From NCBI GenBank assembly GCA_937868455.1, contig CALMMO010000358.1:1-13709 (forward strand): a stretch of DNA of 13,709 nt, written 5' to 3'. The stretch is from an uncultured Marmoricola sp. Its GTDB lineage: Bacteria; Actinomycetota; Actinomycetes; Propionibacteriales; Nocardioidaceae. Shown here piece after piece: positions 13,676 to 13,709 of the stretch (its first letter is position 1; every line of letters begins with the position of its first letter). The translations under genes were made by a program, and so were the position numbers. The notes under the pieces are model-generated. The model saw only the letters and a list, made by a program, of their open reading frames with translations, was not told where the DNA came from and did no database searches.

Positions 13676-13709
13676 GTGTCGAAATCCCAGGTTAAGTACC
13701 CGAGTTCTC

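Overview
The window looks like a chromosomal segment of a high-GC Gram-positive actinobacterium. The supporting signs are GC-rich coding sequence, GTG and TTG starts, 4-8 nt gene overlaps, a duplicated-ATPase ECF transporter, exported proteins with Pro/Lys/Thr wall-spanning spacers and C-terminal anchors rather than outer-membrane receptors, and possible leaderless starts. The species cannot be named from sequence alone. No IS element, phage gene, CRISPR array or rRNA was seen, and no convincing tRNA.

Left part (1-3613, minus strand): an operon-like aromatic catabolism block, read right to left. Its genes are an HpaE-type semialdehyde dehydrogenase, an HpaD-type (LigB-fold) extradiol dioxygenase, an FAH-family isomerase/decarboxylase, and the first 100 codons of a peptidase C26 (PuuD-like) gamma-glutamyl hydrolase that runs off the window. 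These match the middle steps of 4-hydroxyphenylacetate/homoprotocatechuate meta-cleavage. A divergent APC-superfamily permease (3779-5290, plus) probably imports the substrate or a precursor amine or amino acid. The 165-bp divergent control region is built almost symmetrically. It has two copies of a perfect CGTTTG-N4-CAAACG operator centred 80 bp apart, each overlapping a predicted -10 box, and a central palindrome overlapping both -35 boxes.

Middle (5291-6886): a strong bidirectional terminator closes the permease and a convergent short SPFH/slipin gene (5344-5994, minus). A 364-bp intergenic stretch full of potential hairpins follows, then a DUF1697 gene (6359-6886, plus).

Right part (6890-12310, plus): a cobalamin riboswitch followed by five tightly packed genes. 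They encode a secreted alpha/alpha-toroid protein (TTG start), a secreted DUF4430-like protein with a Pro/Lys/Thr stalk and C-terminal membrane anchor, an EcfT permease, a duplicated EcfA ATPase and an S-component. The last three form the predicted actinobacterial cobalamin ECF transporter (CbrV-CbrU-CbrT). The first two resemble the alpha and beta domains of animal intrinsic factor/transcobalamin, split into two proteins in the same order. I propose they form a surface cobalamin-capture pair feeding the ECF importer; this is the most interesting system in the window.

The right end holds a PaaG-like enoyl-CoA isomerase/hydratase (12321-13091, plus) and a convergent nicotinamidase, pncA (13088-13663, minus). 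Their stop codons overlap by 4 nt.
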